Origin: Giesbergeria sp.
GTDB lineage: Bacteria; Pseudomonadota; Gammaproteobacteria; Burkholderiales; Burkholderiaceae_C
Direction: 5' to 3'
NCBI GenBank assembly: GCA_023150295.1
Contig: JAKLLE010000002.1
Span: 1-64,000, forward strand
Length of the DNA: 64,000 nt
Shown: one piece after another, positions 8,721 to 18,133 of the stretch
Numbering within the stretch: the stretch's first letter is position 1
Layout of the letters: every line of letters begins with the position of its first letter
Notes under the pieces: generated by a model
The model's input: only the letters and a program-made list of their open reading frames with translations
Told to the model about the DNA's origin: nothing
The model's database searches: none
Position numbers and translations under genes: made by a program

Positions 8721-10108
8721 ACCGGCTGCGCCACCAGGTCGTGGCCCTGCACGCCCACGATGCGGGCCTTGGTGAAGTCACCCACTTTCATGGTCTTGCT
8801 GATTTTCTCGGGCGGCAGCAACTGCACGGTGCCGTCGATCTCAGGCGCATCGGCGTAGCTGCGGCCCACGCCGCCCTTGCGCCCCATGGCGGGCGCATGA
8901 TCCACCAGCACCTGCATGGTGGCACCCACGCGGCGCTGCAGGCGCGCGATGGATACCTCTTCGGCCACGGCCATGAAACGGGCTCGGCGTGCTTCGCGCT
9001 CTTGCAGCGGCAACATGCCAGGCAGGTTGTTGGCCTCGGCACCCGTCACGTCGCTGTAGGCAAAGCAGCCGGCACGGTCGATCTGCGCTTCGCGCAAAAA
9101 GTCCAGCAGGTGCTGGAATTCTTCTTCGGTTTCGCCTGGGAAACCGGCGATGAAGGTGCTGCGCACCACCAGCTCGGGGCACACCTCGCGCCAGCGCTGG
9201 ATGCGCTCCAGGTTCTTCTCGCCGCTGGCCGGGCGCTTCATGCGCTTGAGCACGTCGGGGTGGCTGTGCTGGAAGGGCACGTCCAGGTAGGGCAGCACCA
9301 GGCCCTGCGCCATCAGCGGAATGACATCATCGACGCTGGGGTACGGGTACACATAGTGCAGGCGCACCCAGGCGCCATAGGGCGCGGCCATGGTACCCAG
9401 GGTCTGCACCAGTTCGAGCATGCGCGTCTTGACCGGCTTGCCGTCCCAGAAGCCGGTGCGGTACTTCACATCCACACCATAGGCCGAGGTGTCCTGGCTG
9501 ATGATGAGCAGCTCTTTCACGCCGCCCTCGAACAGCGCGCGCGCCTCGTTCAGCACATCGCCAATCGGGCGCGAGACCAGGTCGCCGCGCATCGAGGGGA
9601 TGATGCAGAAGGTGCAGCGGTGGTTGCAGCCCTCGCTGATCTTGAGGTAGGCATAGTGGCGCGGCGTGAGCTTGATGCCCGCCTCGCCGAAGGCGCCGGG
9701 CACCAGGTCGATGAAAGGATCGTGCGGCTTGGGCAGGTGGCGGTGCACGGCATCCATCACATCCTGCGTGGCCTGCGGGCCGGTCACGGCCAGCACGCTG
9801 GGGTGCATCTGCTGCACGAAATTGCCGCCGCCATCGCCCGAGCGCGCGCCCAGGCAGCCGGTGACAATGACCTTGCCGTTCTCGGCCAGGGCGTCGCCAA
9901 TGGTGTCCAGGCTTTCCTTGACGGCGTCGTCAATGAAACCGCAGGTGTTGACGATGACCAGGTCCGCGCCTTCGAAGGACTTGGCGGTCTGGTAACCCTC
10001 GGCGCTGAGCTGCGTGAGGATGAGTTCGGAATCGGTCAGGTTCTTCGGGCAGCCGAGGCTGACGAATCCGACCTTGGGGGTCTTGGTGGGGGAGAGTGCT
10101 TCGCTCAT
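8717..10108 (-). CDS. rimO: Ribosomal protein uS12 methylthiotransferase RimO
   Basis: A radical-SAM enzyme that adds a methylthio group to an aspartate of ribosomal protein S12. It has the N-terminal UPF0004 domain ([16 protein letters not shown], cysteines for an auxiliary 4Fe-4S cluster), the radical-SAM core with CxxxCxxC in GCNHRCTFC (about residue 160), and a C-terminal TRAM domain. Length 463 is typical. The start at 10108 gives the conserved N-terminus. It is convergent with efp, and phaR lies upstream on the same strand, 42 bp away. Confidence 0.93.
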   Translation of the reverse strand: MSEALSPTKTPKVGFVSLGCPKNLTDSELILTQLSAEGYQTAKSFEGADLVIVNTCGFIDDAVKESLDTIGDALAENGKVIVTGCLGARSGDGGGNFVQQMHPSVLAVTGPQATQDVMDAVHRHLPKPHDPFIDLVPGAFGEAGIKLTPRHYAYLKISEGCNHRCTFCIIPSMRGDLVSRPIGDVLNEARALFEGGVKELLIISQDTSAYGVDVKYRTGFWDGKPVKTRMLELVQTLGTMAAPYGAWVRLHYVYPYPSVDDVIPLMAQGLVLPYLDVPFQHSHPDVLKRMKRPASGEKNLERIQRWREVCPELVVRSTFIAGFPGETEEEFQHLLDFLREAQIDRAGCFAYSDVTGAEANNLPGMLPLQEREARRARFMAVAEEVSIARLQRRVGATMQVLVDHAPAMGRKGGVGRSYADAPEIDGTVQLLPPEKISKTMKVGDFTKARIVGVQGHDLVAQPV

Positions 10109-10150
10109 AACCCCGTATTGTCCCAGTTCTGGCCCGGGAGGGCGCTGCCC

Positions 10151-10687
10151 TCAGCGTTTGATGCCGAACGCGCCCAGCATCTGCTCGGTCTGCTTTTGCA
10201 TCTGTTCCTGCATTTGCGTGAACATGGTGCGCGACTGCTCTGCATAGTTGCCCATCAGCCCTGCCATCACGGGGGACTGCGGGGCCACGAACTGCTTCCA
10301 CATCTCGGGCGTCATGCCCTGGGTCTGCTCGGCCATGCGCGCCTGCAGGTCGGTGAACATCTGCACGTTCTTCTCCAGCGTGCTGCCCATGAAACCCTGC
10401 ATGGCGTGGCCGTAGAAACGGATGATGTTGGCCAGCACGGCTTCGCTGAACATGGGTGCGCCGCCAGCCTCTTCTTCCAGAATGATCTGCAGCAGGATGC
10501 TGCGCGTGATGTCTTCGCTCGTCTTGGCGTCCCGCACCACGAGGTTCTCATGCGCCATCACCAACTGCTTGACCTCGGCCAGCGTGATGTAGGTGGATGT
10601 GTTGGTGTCGTACAGGCGCCGGTTGGGGTACTTCTTGATCACCCGCTGCGCCGGTTTGGTGGCGGATGCGGCTTGGGTTTCTGGCAC
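10151..10687 (-). CDS. phaR: Polyhydroxyalkanoate synthesis repressor PhaR
   Basis: A DNA- and PHA-binding repressor that controls phasin and PHB-synthesis genes. The PHB/PHA accumulation regulator DNA-binding domain is plain (VIKKYPNRRLYDTNTSTYITL), followed by the PHB accumulation domain and a Gln/Met-rich coiled tail (QMQEQMQKQTEQ). I prefer the GTG at 10687 because a GAGGAG site lies just upstream. The ATG at 10723 would add 12 non-conserved residues. Its position near acetate/acetyl-CoA genes fits carbon-storage control, but no operator was identified. Confidence 0.88.
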   Translation of the reverse strand: MPETQAASATKPAQRVIKKYPNRRLYDTNTSTYITLAEVKQLVMAHENLVVRDAKTSEDITRSILLQIILEEEAGGAPMFSEAVLANIIRFYGHAMQGFMGSTLEKNVQMFTDLQARMAEQTQGMTPEMWKQFVAPQSPVMAGLMGNYAEQSRTMFTQMQEQMQKQTEQMLGAFGIKR

Positions 10688-10864
10688 GGAAGGGGCTCCT
10701 CGGATCTGGCTGGACGGCGGCATTTTGCACTGCAGCAGATTTTAGAGGCGGCACCCCAGCCTCGGTCCGAAGGAATACCCTGAGAGCCACTGCTGCATTG
10801 CAGCAAAAGTGCCTCGATCCCGTGCTACTGTGAGGGCTGTCGCATGCCAACCCATTGACCGCCC

Positions 10865-12289
10865 ATGACACCCACCACCGAATGGCTTGAGAACATCACC
10901 TACGACGAGCTGCAGGTCGGCCACAGCGCCCGGCTCCTGCGCACGCTGAGCATGGCCGACATCCAGGCCTTTGCCGCAGTCTCGGGAGACACCAACCCAG
11001 CCCACCTCAACAGCGATTACGCCAACGACACCCTGTTCCACGGCGTGATTGCGCATGGCATGTGGGGCGGCGCTTTGATTTCGGCGCTGCTGGGCACACA
11101 GTTCCCAGGGCCGGGCACCATTTACGTGTCGCAAGACCTGCACTTCACTCGCCCGGTGCGCGTGGGAGACACACTGACCATCATTGCCACCGTCCAGAAC
11201 AAACTGGACGAGCGCAAACTGGTGGAGCTGGACTGCCAGGCCGTCAACCAAAAAGGCGAGACCGTTCTGCATGGATTGGCGCGGGTACTTGCCCCGCAAA
11301 AGAAGGTGCGGCTGCCGCAGTCGCACGCCCCGCAAATCCAGCTTTTCGATCCACAGGCGCGGCTGCGCGAACTGCTGGCCCTGGGCCAGGGGCTCGCGCC
11401 CGAACGCTGCGCCGTGGTGCACCCCTGCGATCCCGAGTCCCTGCGCGGCGCCATGGACGCCGCCGCCCACGGCCTGATCACACCCGTGCTGGTGGCCCCC
11501 GAGGCGCGGCTGCGTGCGCTTGCCGAGAAGGCCGGAATCAGCCTGCAAGGGGCCGAGATCCTGGCCGTGGAACATAGCCACGCCGCCGCAGCCAAGGCCG
11601 CCGAACTGGCAGCGCTGGGTCAGGTCGGCATGCTCATGAAAGGCAGCCTGCACACCGACGAGCTGATGCAGGCCGTGGTGTCCCAGCCCGCACTGCGCAC
11701 GGGGCGACGCATGTCCCACGTGTTCCGGTTTGACGTACCGCTGTACCCCAAGCCGCTGCTCATCACCGACGCCGCACTCAACATCCGCCCCACGCTGGCC
11801 GAAAAGGCCGACATCATCCGCAACGCCATCGACTTTGCGCGCATCCTGGGCGTGGAGGTTCCGCTCGTGGCCATCCTGTCGGCCGTGGAAACGGTCAACC
11901 CCAGCATTCCCTCCACGCTGGATGCCGCCGCCCTGTGCAAGATGGCGGACCGACGCCAGATCACGGGTGGCGTGCTCGACGGCCCTCTGGCGTTCGACAA
12001 CGCCATCTCGCTGCAGGCCGCGCAGATCAAGGACATCAGCTCCCCCGTGGCCGGGCAGGCCGACATCCTGGCCGTCCCCGACCTGGAAAGCGGCAACATG
12101 CTGGCCAAACAGCTCGAATACCTGGCCGGTGCGTCCGGCTCGGGCATCGTGCTGGGGGCGCGCGTACCCATCGCCTTGACCAGCCGTGCCGACGGCCCTC
12201 AGGCACGGGTCGCGTCTGCTCTGCTGGCGCGGTTGGTGGCACACCACGCACACCAGGCCGCCGCCAACCAACACCGTGCGCTCACCTGA
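10865..12289 (+). CDS. Bifunctional enoyl-CoA hydratase / phosphate acetyltransferase
   Basis: A two-domain protein. Residues about 10-135 form a MaoC-like (R)-hydratase hot-dog domain with the hydratase-2 motif (SGDTNPAHLN...HGVIAHGMW). Residues about 175-470 form a phosphate acetyl/butyryltransferase (PTA_PTB) domain that interconverts acyl-CoA and acyl phosphate. It is followed 11 bp later by acetate kinase, so the pair can turn acetyl-CoA into acetate plus ATP, or the reverse. The hydratase part could link to PHA or fatty-acid metabolism. The fused form is common in Burkholderiales; the physiological substrate cannot be read from sequence. Confidence 0.9.
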   Translation: MTPTTEWLENITYDELQVGHSARLLRTLSMADIQAFAAVSGDTNPAHLNSDYANDTLFHGVIAHGMWGGALISALLGTQFPGPGTIYVSQDLHFTRPVRVGDTLTIIATVQNKLDERKLVELDCQAVNQKGETVLHGLARVLAPQKKVRLPQSHAPQIQLFDPQARLRELLALGQGLAPERCAVVHPCDPESLRGAMDAAAHGLITPVLVAPEARLRALAEKAGISLQGAEILAVEHSHAAAAKAAELAALGQVGMLMKGSLHTDELMQAVVSQPALRTGRRMSHVFRFDVPLYPKPLLITDAALNIRPTLAEKADIIRNAIDFARILGVEVPLVAILSAVETVNPSIPSTLDAAALCKMADRRQITGGVLDGPLAFDNAISLQAAQIKDISSPVAGQADILAVPDLESGNMLAKQLEYLAGASGSGIVLGARVPIALTSRADGPQARVASALLARLVAHHAHQAAANQHRALT

Positions 12290-12300
12290 AAGAAGGCTCC

Positions 12301-13491
12301 ATGGCGATACTCGCAGTCAATGCAGGGTCTTCCACGCTCAAGTTCTCGGTCCATCCCCTGGTGGGCACCGGCGTCTCGGACCCCGTGCTCACCGGCACCA
12401 TCCAGGGCCTGGAACCTGCGGGCCAACCCGCGATGGATTGGTTCTGGCAGGGTCAACACCACCAGCAGCCCCTGCCCTCTACCCCCGGCTCCACGTTCGA
12501 AAGCGCACTGCGCGCGCTGCAGAGCCTGCTGCTCAGCCTGCCCGCACTGCCCGGCCTGCGTGCGGTCGCGCACCGCGTGGTGCACGGCGGCCAGCACTTC
12601 CAGCACAGCACACGGGTCACACCCGAAGTGCTGCTCATCCTGGAGCAACTCAACCCCCTGGCGCCGCTGCACCAGCCGCACAACCTGGCGGGCATCCGTG
12701 CGTTTGCGGCCGTGTTTCCCACACTGCCCCAGGTCGCGTGTTTCGATACCGCCTTCCACGCCACACTGCCGCGTGAAGAGTTCTGCTTTGCACTGCCCCA
12801 GGCACTAAGCGATGAGGGCGTGCGGCGGTATGGCTTTCATGGGCTCTCGTACCAATCCATCATGGGCACCCTGCAATCGTGCAGCGCGCGCGCCGGCGGG
12901 CGCACGCTCATGGCCCACCTGGGCAACGGTGCCAGCCTATGCGCCACGCTGCAAGGCCGCAGTCAGGCGACCACCATGGGGTTTTCCGCGCTCGATGGGC
13001 TGGTGATGGGCACGCGCTGCGGCTCCATAGACCCCGGTGTCTTGCTGTACCTGCTGGAACAGGGCTGGGATCACGACCGCATCCAGGCCCTGCTGTACCG
13101 CCAGAGCGGCCTGCTGGGCGTGTCGGGCATTGCCGCCGACATGCGCACCCTGCGCGCCAGCACCGAGCCCACGGCGCAGTTCGCCATCGAACTGTTCGCG
13201 CGGCGCGTGGTGCGTGCCACGGGCGAGCTGAGCGCCTGCATCGGCGGGCTCGACGTGCTGGCCTTCAGCGGCGGCATTGGCGAAAACGACGCCCTGCTGC
13301 GCGCCGACGTGGCCCAACGCCTGGCCTACCTGGGCGTACGCGTGGACGCCACGCTGAATGCACGCGCCGTGCAAGGTCACGCCGCTTGGGCCATCCACAC
13401 ACCGGACAGCGCCGTGGAAGTCTGGGTCGTGCCCACCGACGAAGGCCGCGTGGCGGCCGCCGAAGCGGCTGCACTGTTGATTGCCTCTTGA
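12301..13491 (+). CDS. ackA: Acetate kinase
   Basis: Catalyses acetyl phosphate + ADP to acetate + ATP in the cytoplasm. The acetokinase signatures are present: VNAGSSTLKFSV at the N-terminus, the FDTAFHATLP and RRYGFHGLSY motifs in the middle, and FSGGIGEND near the C-terminus. The length of 396 residues is normal. The ATG at 12301 starts the conserved MAILAVNAGSS with GAAGG upstream. It forms an operon with the hydratase/phosphotransacetylase. Confidence 0.94.
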   Translation: MAILAVNAGSSTLKFSVHPLVGTGVSDPVLTGTIQGLEPAGQPAMDWFWQGQHHQQPLPSTPGSTFESALRALQSLLLSLPALPGLRAVAHRVVHGGQHFQHSTRVTPEVLLILEQLNPLAPLHQPHNLAGIRAFAAVFPTLPQVACFDTAFHATLPREEFCFALPQALSDEGVRRYGFHGLSYQSIMGTLQSCSARAGGRTLMAHLGNGASLCATLQGRSQATTMGFSALDGLVMGTRCGSIDPGVLLYLLEQGWDHDRIQALLYRQSGLLGVSGIAADMRTLRASTEPTAQFAIELFARRVVRATGELSACIGGLDVLAFSGGIGENDALLRADVAQRLAYLGVRVDATLNARAVQGHAAWAIHTPDSAVEVWVVPTDEGRVAAAEAAALLIAS

Positions 13492-13533
13492 CCCACTGTA
13501 AGAGCTGCCCAACCTTATTGCCCCCACGCACCA

Positions 13534-14448
13534 CTATGCGCACAGCGCCTCCAACCGCCGCTGGCTTTCAAAACACCTGAGTTCCCCCGTGAGCGGATCG
13601 ATGAATTCCAGCGACCGGGCCAGCAGTTGCAAGGGGCGGGAGTAGTCGCCCTCTGGCGGGTCGTTGACTTCGGGATAGAACGCATCGTTGCGCAGGGGTA
13701 GGCCCAGTGCGGCCATGTGCACGCGCAACTGGTGGCGCTTGCCGGTCACCGGCTCCAACCCATAGCGTGCCCAGCCGTTGGCCACTTCGAGAACCCGCAT
13801 GCGCGTGAGGCTGTTGGCTTCACCAGGAACCTCATGCATGCGGAAGAACTGCGGGCTTTCTTCCAGGCGGCTACGGTGCTCACGCGGAAACGCCAGCCCT
13901 TCGCGCCAAGGCGCCACGGCCTCGTAGTGCTTGGTAATGACGCGGTCGCGGAACAGGCCCTGGTACACCCCCCGCGTGGCCCGTTGCAACGAAAACAACA
14001 CCAGCCCTGCGGTATCCCGGTCGATGCGGTGCAGGGGCGAGAGTTCGGGCAGTTGCAGCCGGTGCTTCAGGCGCACCAGCAGGCTGTGGTGCAGGTAGCG
14101 GCCCGTGGGGGTGACGGGCATGAAATGCGGTTTGTCAGCCACCAGCAGGTGCGCGTCCTGGTACAGCACCGTTTCCTCGAAGGGGATGCAAGGCTCTTCA
14201 CCCAGCCAGCGGTAGTAGTACAGGCGAATGCCGCGCTCGAAGATTCGTGCAGGGGTCACAGGTACGCCGCGCTCATCGACCACATCGCCCTGCTCCATGC
14301 GCTGCGCCCATGCTTCGCGCGTGACGGCCGGTATGCGCCGTGCCAGATAGTCCAGCATGGTGCCGCTGCCGCTGGAGGGCAGCACCACGCAACTGGGGCT
14401 CACGCCCGCGCGCATGGGCAACACATCGGGGCAGCGGGGGTTGTGCAT
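13534..14448 (-). CDS. RluA-family pseudouridine synthase
   Basis: Isomerises uridine to pseudouridine in rRNA or tRNA. The catalytic signature HRIDRDTAG is intact (Asp in the second position of RID/RLD families), with the RTHQLR-like KRHQLRVHMAALG motif further on. An S4-like N-terminal segment (GTMLDYLARRIPAVTREAW...DVVDERG) precedes the catalytic domain. The start is uncertain: the frame is open up to 14523, and I take the ATG at 14448 as reasonable. A second RluA-type gene lies at 30794-31474. Which RNA position is modified cannot be decided here. Confidence 0.88.
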   Translation of the reverse strand: MHNPRCPDVLPMRAGVSPSCVVLPSSGSGTMLDYLARRIPAVTREAWAQRMEQGDVVDERGVPVTPARIFERGIRLYYYRWLGEEPCIPFEETVLYQDAHLLVADKPHFMPVTPTGRYLHHSLLVRLKHRLQLPELSPLHRIDRDTAGLVLFSLQRATRGVYQGLFRDRVITKHYEAVAPWREGLAFPREHRSRLEESPQFFRMHEVPGEANSLTRMRVLEVANGWARYGLEPVTGKRHQLRVHMAALGLPLRNDAFYPEVNDPPEGDYSRPLQLLARSLEFIDPLTGELRCFESQRRLEALCA

Positions 14449-14549
14449 GACGGCGGTGATTTTAGTGGGGACTGCCACTTCTACGGCACTGAAAAAGCGA
14501 TGGCCCGCTGCGCGGGCCATCATCGTGCGTCAGGGCAGAGGCGGCTGGA

Positions 14550-15191
14550 TCACTGGATCAGCGGCACACCCGTCCTGGACTGCAGAAACTCCAGGCTCAC
14601 TTCCGGTGCCAGCTCCACCACCTTGAGGCCTTGCGGGGTCACGTCCATGACGGCCAGGTCGGTGATGATGCGGTCCACCACGCCCTGGCCCGTGAGGGGC
14701 AGCGTGCATTTCGGAAGGATCTTGAGGTCTTCGGTACCGTCCTTCTTCTTGGCCACATGCTCCATGAGCACGATCACGCGCTTGACGCCGGCCACCAGGT
14801 CCATGGCGCCGCCCATGCCCTTGACCATCTTGCCGGGGATCATCCAGTTGGCCAGGTCGCCCTTGTCGGTGACCTGCATGGCGCCCAGGATGGACAGGTT
14901 GATCTTGCCGCCACGGATCATGGCAAAGCTCTCATGGCTGCCGAAGATCGACGAGCCCTTGATGGTGGTCACCGTCTGCTTGCCGGCGTTGATCAGGTCG
15001 GCGTCCACCTCGTCCTCATAGGGGAAGGGGCCGATGCCCAGCATGCCGTTCTCGCTTTGCAGCCACACCTCGATGTGGTCGGGCACATGGTTGGCCACCA
15101 GCGTGGGGATGCCGATCCCCAGATTCACATAGAAGCCGTCCTGCAGTTCCTGTGCGGCGCGCGCCGCCATTTGGTCTTGGGTCCAGGGCAT
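14550..15191 (-). CDS. scoB: Succinyl-CoA:3-ketoacid CoA-transferase subunit B
   Basis: The beta subunit of the enzyme that moves CoA from succinyl-CoA to acetoacetate, letting the cell use ketone bodies and PHB breakdown products. The catalytic glutamate motif SENGMLGIG is present. The start at 15191 has a strong GAGGAGA site. An upstream in-frame extension lies inside scoA and is not real. It is co-transcribed with scoA, 10 bp apart. Confidence 0.92.
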   Translation of the reverse strand: MPWTQDQMAARAAQELQDGFYVNLGIGIPTLVANHVPDHIEVWLQSENGMLGIGPFPYEDEVDADLINAGKQTVTTIKGSSIFGSHESFAMIRGGKINLSILGAMQVTDKGDLANWMIPGKMVKGMGGAMDLVAGVKRVIVLMEHVAKKKDGTEDLKILPKCTLPLTGQGVVDRIITDLAVMDVTPQGLKVVELAPEVSLEFLQSRTGVPLIQ

Positions 15192-15201
15192 GGTGTTCTC
15201 C

Positions 15202-15906
15202 TCACACTTTGCGGTCGCGGGTGGTGCGCTTTTCGATGCGCTTTTCGGGCGTGGGGTTGTGCACGATGCGGTGCACGTAGATGCCGGGCAGGTGCACGTC
15301 GTCGGGTGCAATGTCGCCCGTGGCAACGACGCGTTCCACCTCGACGATGCAGATCTTGCCTGCCATGGCTGCTGCGGGGTTGAAGTTGCGCGCCGTCAGG
15401 TGAAAGCGCAGGTTGCCCGACATGTCGGCCACGTCGGCCTTGATGAGCGCCACCTCGGGCACCAGGGCACGTTCCATCACATAGGTTTCGCCGTCGAATT
15501 CGCGCAGTTCCTTGCCGTCGGCCACCAGGGTGCCCACGCCGGTCTTGGTAAAGAAGGCCGGAATGCCTGCACCGCCCGCACGCAGCTTTTCGGCCAGCGT
15601 GCCCTGGGGGGTGAATTCCAGCTCCAGCTCGCCCGCCAGGTACTGGCGCTCGAACTCCTTGTTCTCGCCCACGTAGCTGGAGATCATTTTCTTGATCTGG
15701 CGTGTCTCCAGTAGCTTGCCCAGGCCGAAGCCATCGACACCGGCGTTGTTGGAGATGACGGTGAGGTTCTTCACCCCCGTATCGCGCAGCGCATCGATCA
15801 GTGCCTCGGGAATGCCGCACAGCCCGAAACCGCCCACGGCCAGCAACTGGCCGTCTGCCACCACGCCCTCAAGGGCCGCGGCCGCCGAAGGAAATACCTT
15901 GTTCAC
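15202..15906 (-). CDS. scoA: Succinyl-CoA:3-ketoacid CoA-transferase subunit A
   Basis: The alpha subunit of the same CoA-transferase, 234 residues. It has the family N-terminus [12 protein letters not shown] and the glycine-rich GGFGLCGIP motif that shapes the CoA site. It is the first gene of the scoAB operon and is transcribed away from a PAS-LuxR regulator 76 bp upstream, which makes that regulator a likely controller. Confidence 0.92.
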   Translation of the reverse strand: MNKVFPSAAAALEGVVADGQLLAVGGFGLCGIPEALIDALRDTGVKNLTVISNNAGVDGFGLGKLLETRQIKKMISSYVGENKEFERQYLAGELELEFTPQGTLAEKLRAGGAGIPAFFTKTGVGTLVADGKELREFDGETYVMERALVPEVALIKADVADMSGNLRFHLTARNFNPAAAMAGKICIVEVERVVATGDIAPDDVHLPGIYVHRIVHNPTPEKRIEKRTTRDRKV

Positions 15907-15982
15907 GAGAGTCTCCTCATCAGTAGGGATGCACTACGATACTACTTATTTGCTTAAGTAGTTTTCCGTAAAGATTTGCACT

Positions 15983-16528
15983 ATGGATGTGGACTACCGC
16001 CTTGCCTTCGAACTGGCGCCCGTGGGGCTGATCCTGTCGCGCAACCGCACCATGGTGGACTGCAACGCCCATGTGTGCGAGATGTTCGGCTGCTCGCGCG
16101 AGCTGCTGCTGGGCCAGTCGTTCCAGATGCTCTACCCCAGCGCCGAGGAGTACGAGCGCCTGGGCGCACGCATGGCGCCCATTCTCAACGCCAAGGGCTG
16201 GTATGCGGACAACCGCATCATGAAGCGCGCGAGCGGCGAGCTGTTCTGGTGCCATGTGTCGGGCCGCGCCCTCAACCGCGAGGCACCGCACGCCTCGGGC
16301 ATCTGGAGCTTCGAGGATCTGAGCTCGCAACGCACCGTCAAGGCAGAACTGACGGGGCGTGAGCGCGAGGTGGCAGCGCGCGTGCTCGAAGGGCTCACGT
16401 CCAAGGAGATCGGCAAGGCCCTGGGCATCAGCCACCGCACGGTGGAGATCTACCGCGCCCGGCTCATGCGCAAGTACGACGCCTCCACCGCAGCCGACCT
16501 GGTGCACAAGCTGCTGGCGGGCGCGTAA
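15983..16528 (+). CDS. PAS domain LuxR-type transcriptional regulator
   Basis: An 181-residue regulator with an N-terminal PAS sensor (residues about 1-115) and a C-terminal LuxR/FixJ helix-turn-helix (ELTGREREVAARVLEGLTSKEIG...RTVEIYRARLMRKY). It has no receiver domain or transmembrane segment. It is divergent from scoAB with a short AT-rich shared promoter region (15907-15982), so control of acetoacetate/PHB metabolism is the natural guess. The ligand is unknown. Confidence 0.85.
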   Translation: MDVDYRLAFELAPVGLILSRNRTMVDCNAHVCEMFGCSRELLLGQSFQMLYPSAEEYERLGARMAPILNAKGWYADNRIMKRASGELFWCHVSGRALNREAPHASGIWSFEDLSSQRTVKAELTGREREVAARVLEGLTSKEIGKALGISHRTVEIYRARLMRKYDASTAADLVHKLLAGA

Positions 16529-16566
16529 ACCGCGCCGCAGCGCCTGCGACCCTGTGCTGTGGAACT

Positions 16567-16956
16567 TCAGCGCGGCACTGCGGGCTCCACCACCTCGGCG
16601 GCGGCGCGGAACGCATCCACCGCCGACGGCACGCCACAGTAGATGGCGGCGTGCAGCAGCACTTCCTGGATTTCCTGCACCGAGGCGCCGTTGTTCAGCG
16701 CTCCGCGCACATGGCCCTTGAGCTCGTGCGGGCGCCCCAGTGCGGTGAGCATGGCCACGGTGACCAGGCTGCGTGTCTTGCGGTCCAGACCGTCGCGCTG
16801 CCACACGTCGCCCCAGGCCGCGCACGTGATGTGCTCCTGGATGGGTGCGGTGAACGGGGTGATCCCGGCCAGGGCGCGGGCCACAAAGTCCTCGCCCATG
16901 ACCTGCTTGCGCGTGGCCAGGCCCTGGTCGTATTGCTGCTGTTGCTGTGCGTTCAT
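16567..16956 (-). CDS. Carboxymuconolactone decarboxylase family protein (PcaC-like)
   Basis: A 129-residue AhpD-fold protein that matches 4-carboxymuconolactone decarboxylase in length and motifs (LTALGRPHELKGHVRGALNNG; HAAIYCGVPSAVDAF). PcaC acts in the protocatechuate branch of the beta-ketoadipate pathway. No other pca gene is in view, so the assignment to that pathway is only by similarity. It is divergent from another AhpD-fold gene at 17047. Confidence 0.8.
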   Translation of the reverse strand: MNAQQQQQYDQGLATRKQVMGEDFVARALAGITPFTAPIQEHITCAAWGDVWQRDGLDRKTRSLVTVAMLTALGRPHELKGHVRGALNNGASVQEIQEVLLHAAIYCGVPSAVDAFRAAAEVVEPAVPR

Positions 16957-17046
16957 GGTGGTGCTTGTCTGTTGCTGGGGTTGGATGTTGCGGCGGCAAA
17001 CGTATCATGGTTTCTTCCCCCATCCACCCTGGAGCGCACGACAGCC

Positions 17047-17622
17047 ATGAGCCCACGCTACCCCTTCCCCGCACTGGACGACCTGCCCGAAGATATCCGC
17101 ACCCGCATCCTGGAGGTGCAGGAAAAGGCGGGCTTCATTCCGAACGTGTTTCTGGCCTTCGCGCGCCGCCCGGCCGAATGGCGCGCCTTTTTTGCCTACC
17201 ACGACGCCCTCATGCTCAAGGAAGAAGGCCACCTGACCAAGGGCGACCGCGAGATGATCGTCACGGCCACCAGCGCCGCCAACCAGTGCCTGTACTGCGT
17301 GGTGGCGCATGGCGCCATCCTGCGCATCTACGAAAAGAAACCCTACGTGGCCGACCAGGTGGCGGTGAACCACCGCAAGGCCGACATCACGCCGCGCCAG
17401 CGCGCCATGCTCGACTTCGCCATGAAGGTCTGCCAGCATTCGAACGAAATCGAAGATGCCGACTTCACCGCCCTGCACGCCCACGGATTCGATGACGAAG
17501 ACATCTGGGACATCGCCGCCATCACTGCGTTCTTCGGCCTGTCCAACCGCATGGCCAGCTTCGCCGGCATGCAGCCCAACCCCGAGTTTTTCCTCATGGG
17601 GCGGGTGCCACGGCAGAAGTGA
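17047..17622 (+). CDS. Peroxidase-related AhpD-fold enzyme
   Basis: A 191-residue member of the uncharacterised peroxidase-related (AhpD-like) family. The redox motif is visible as NQCLYCVVAHG, a CxxC plus the nearby His of the AhpD proton relay. The start at 17047 opens MSPRYPFPALDDLP. Longer open sequence upstream overlaps the divergent PcaC-like gene and is not coding in this frame. The reductant and substrate are unknown. Confidence 0.85.
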   Translation: MSPRYPFPALDDLPEDIRTRILEVQEKAGFIPNVFLAFARRPAEWRAFFAYHDALMLKEEGHLTKGDREMIVTATSAANQCLYCVVAHGAILRIYEKKPYVADQVAVNHRKADITPRQRAMLDFAMKVCQHSNEIEDADFTALHAHGFDDEDIWDIAAITAFFGLSNRMASFAGMQPNPEFFLMGRVPRQK

Positions 17623-17679
17623 AAGCTATTATTTCAATAGCTATCAGCGCCCACTAATAGGGCGCTTGAGCCTTAAAAC
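17623..17679 (+). repeat. Dispersed GCTAT/ATAGC repeat between two convergent genes
   Basis: It shows GCTATTatttcAATAGCTatcaGCGC, a spacer, then gGCGCTtgaG and an A-run. It starts at the stop of the AhpD-like gene and ends next to the stop of the thioesterase gene. As an RNA it could form two hairpins and act as a bidirectional terminator. Confidence 0.7.
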
Positions 17680-17687
17680 GCTTCCAA

Positions 17688-18110
17688 TCAAGGCGTTACC
17701 AGCACCCGCATCCAATCCGGCAGCGTCTGCGCCTTCTGCTGCGGGAAATCGACCCAGATAGTGGTGGCGCCGCCCGCAGCGCACACCACGCCGGGCTGGT
17801 CGCCTCGCTCCAGGGTGCACCAGGTTTCGAACGTGGTGCGCCCCGGGTCGCTGACGTACATCTTGGCCAGCACCTCGCCCGGGTATTCGAGCTGTTTATA
17901 GAAGTTGCAGAAGGCGTTGACGATCACCGGCCCCTGGCCCTGCGGGTCGGGGTTGCAGCCCACCGAGCGCATCCATTCGATGCGCACGGTTTCCATATAG
18001 CGGAAGTACACCGTGTTATTGACATGCCCCATGGCATCCATGTCGCCCCAGCGGATGGGCAGGAGCAGTTCGAACACCAGCTTCTTGGTTTCGGGAATCT
18101 CGATCTTCAT
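17688..18110 (-). CDS. Acyl-CoA thioesterase (4-hydroxybenzoyl-CoA thioesterase fold)
   Basis: A 140-residue single hot-dog-fold protein. The signature RWGDMDAMGHVNNTVYFRYME holds the catalytic aspartate typical of 4HBT/YbgC-type thioesterases, which hydrolyse acyl-CoA to free acid and CoA. The ATG at 18110 is preceded only by out-of-family sequence. It is the downstream partner of an SDR gene (23 bp apart), probably one operon for fatty or aromatic acid metabolism. The substrate is unknown. Confidence 0.87.
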   Translation of the reverse strand: MKIEIPETKKLVFELLLPIRWGDMDAMGHVNNTVYFRYMETVRIEWMRSVGCNPDPQGQGPVIVNAFCNFYKQLEYPGEVLAKMYVSDPGRTTFETWCTLERGDQPGVVCAAGGATTIWVDFPQQKAQTLPDWMRVLVTP

Positions 18111-18133
18111 CGTATGATCCAGGCCGCAGGGGG

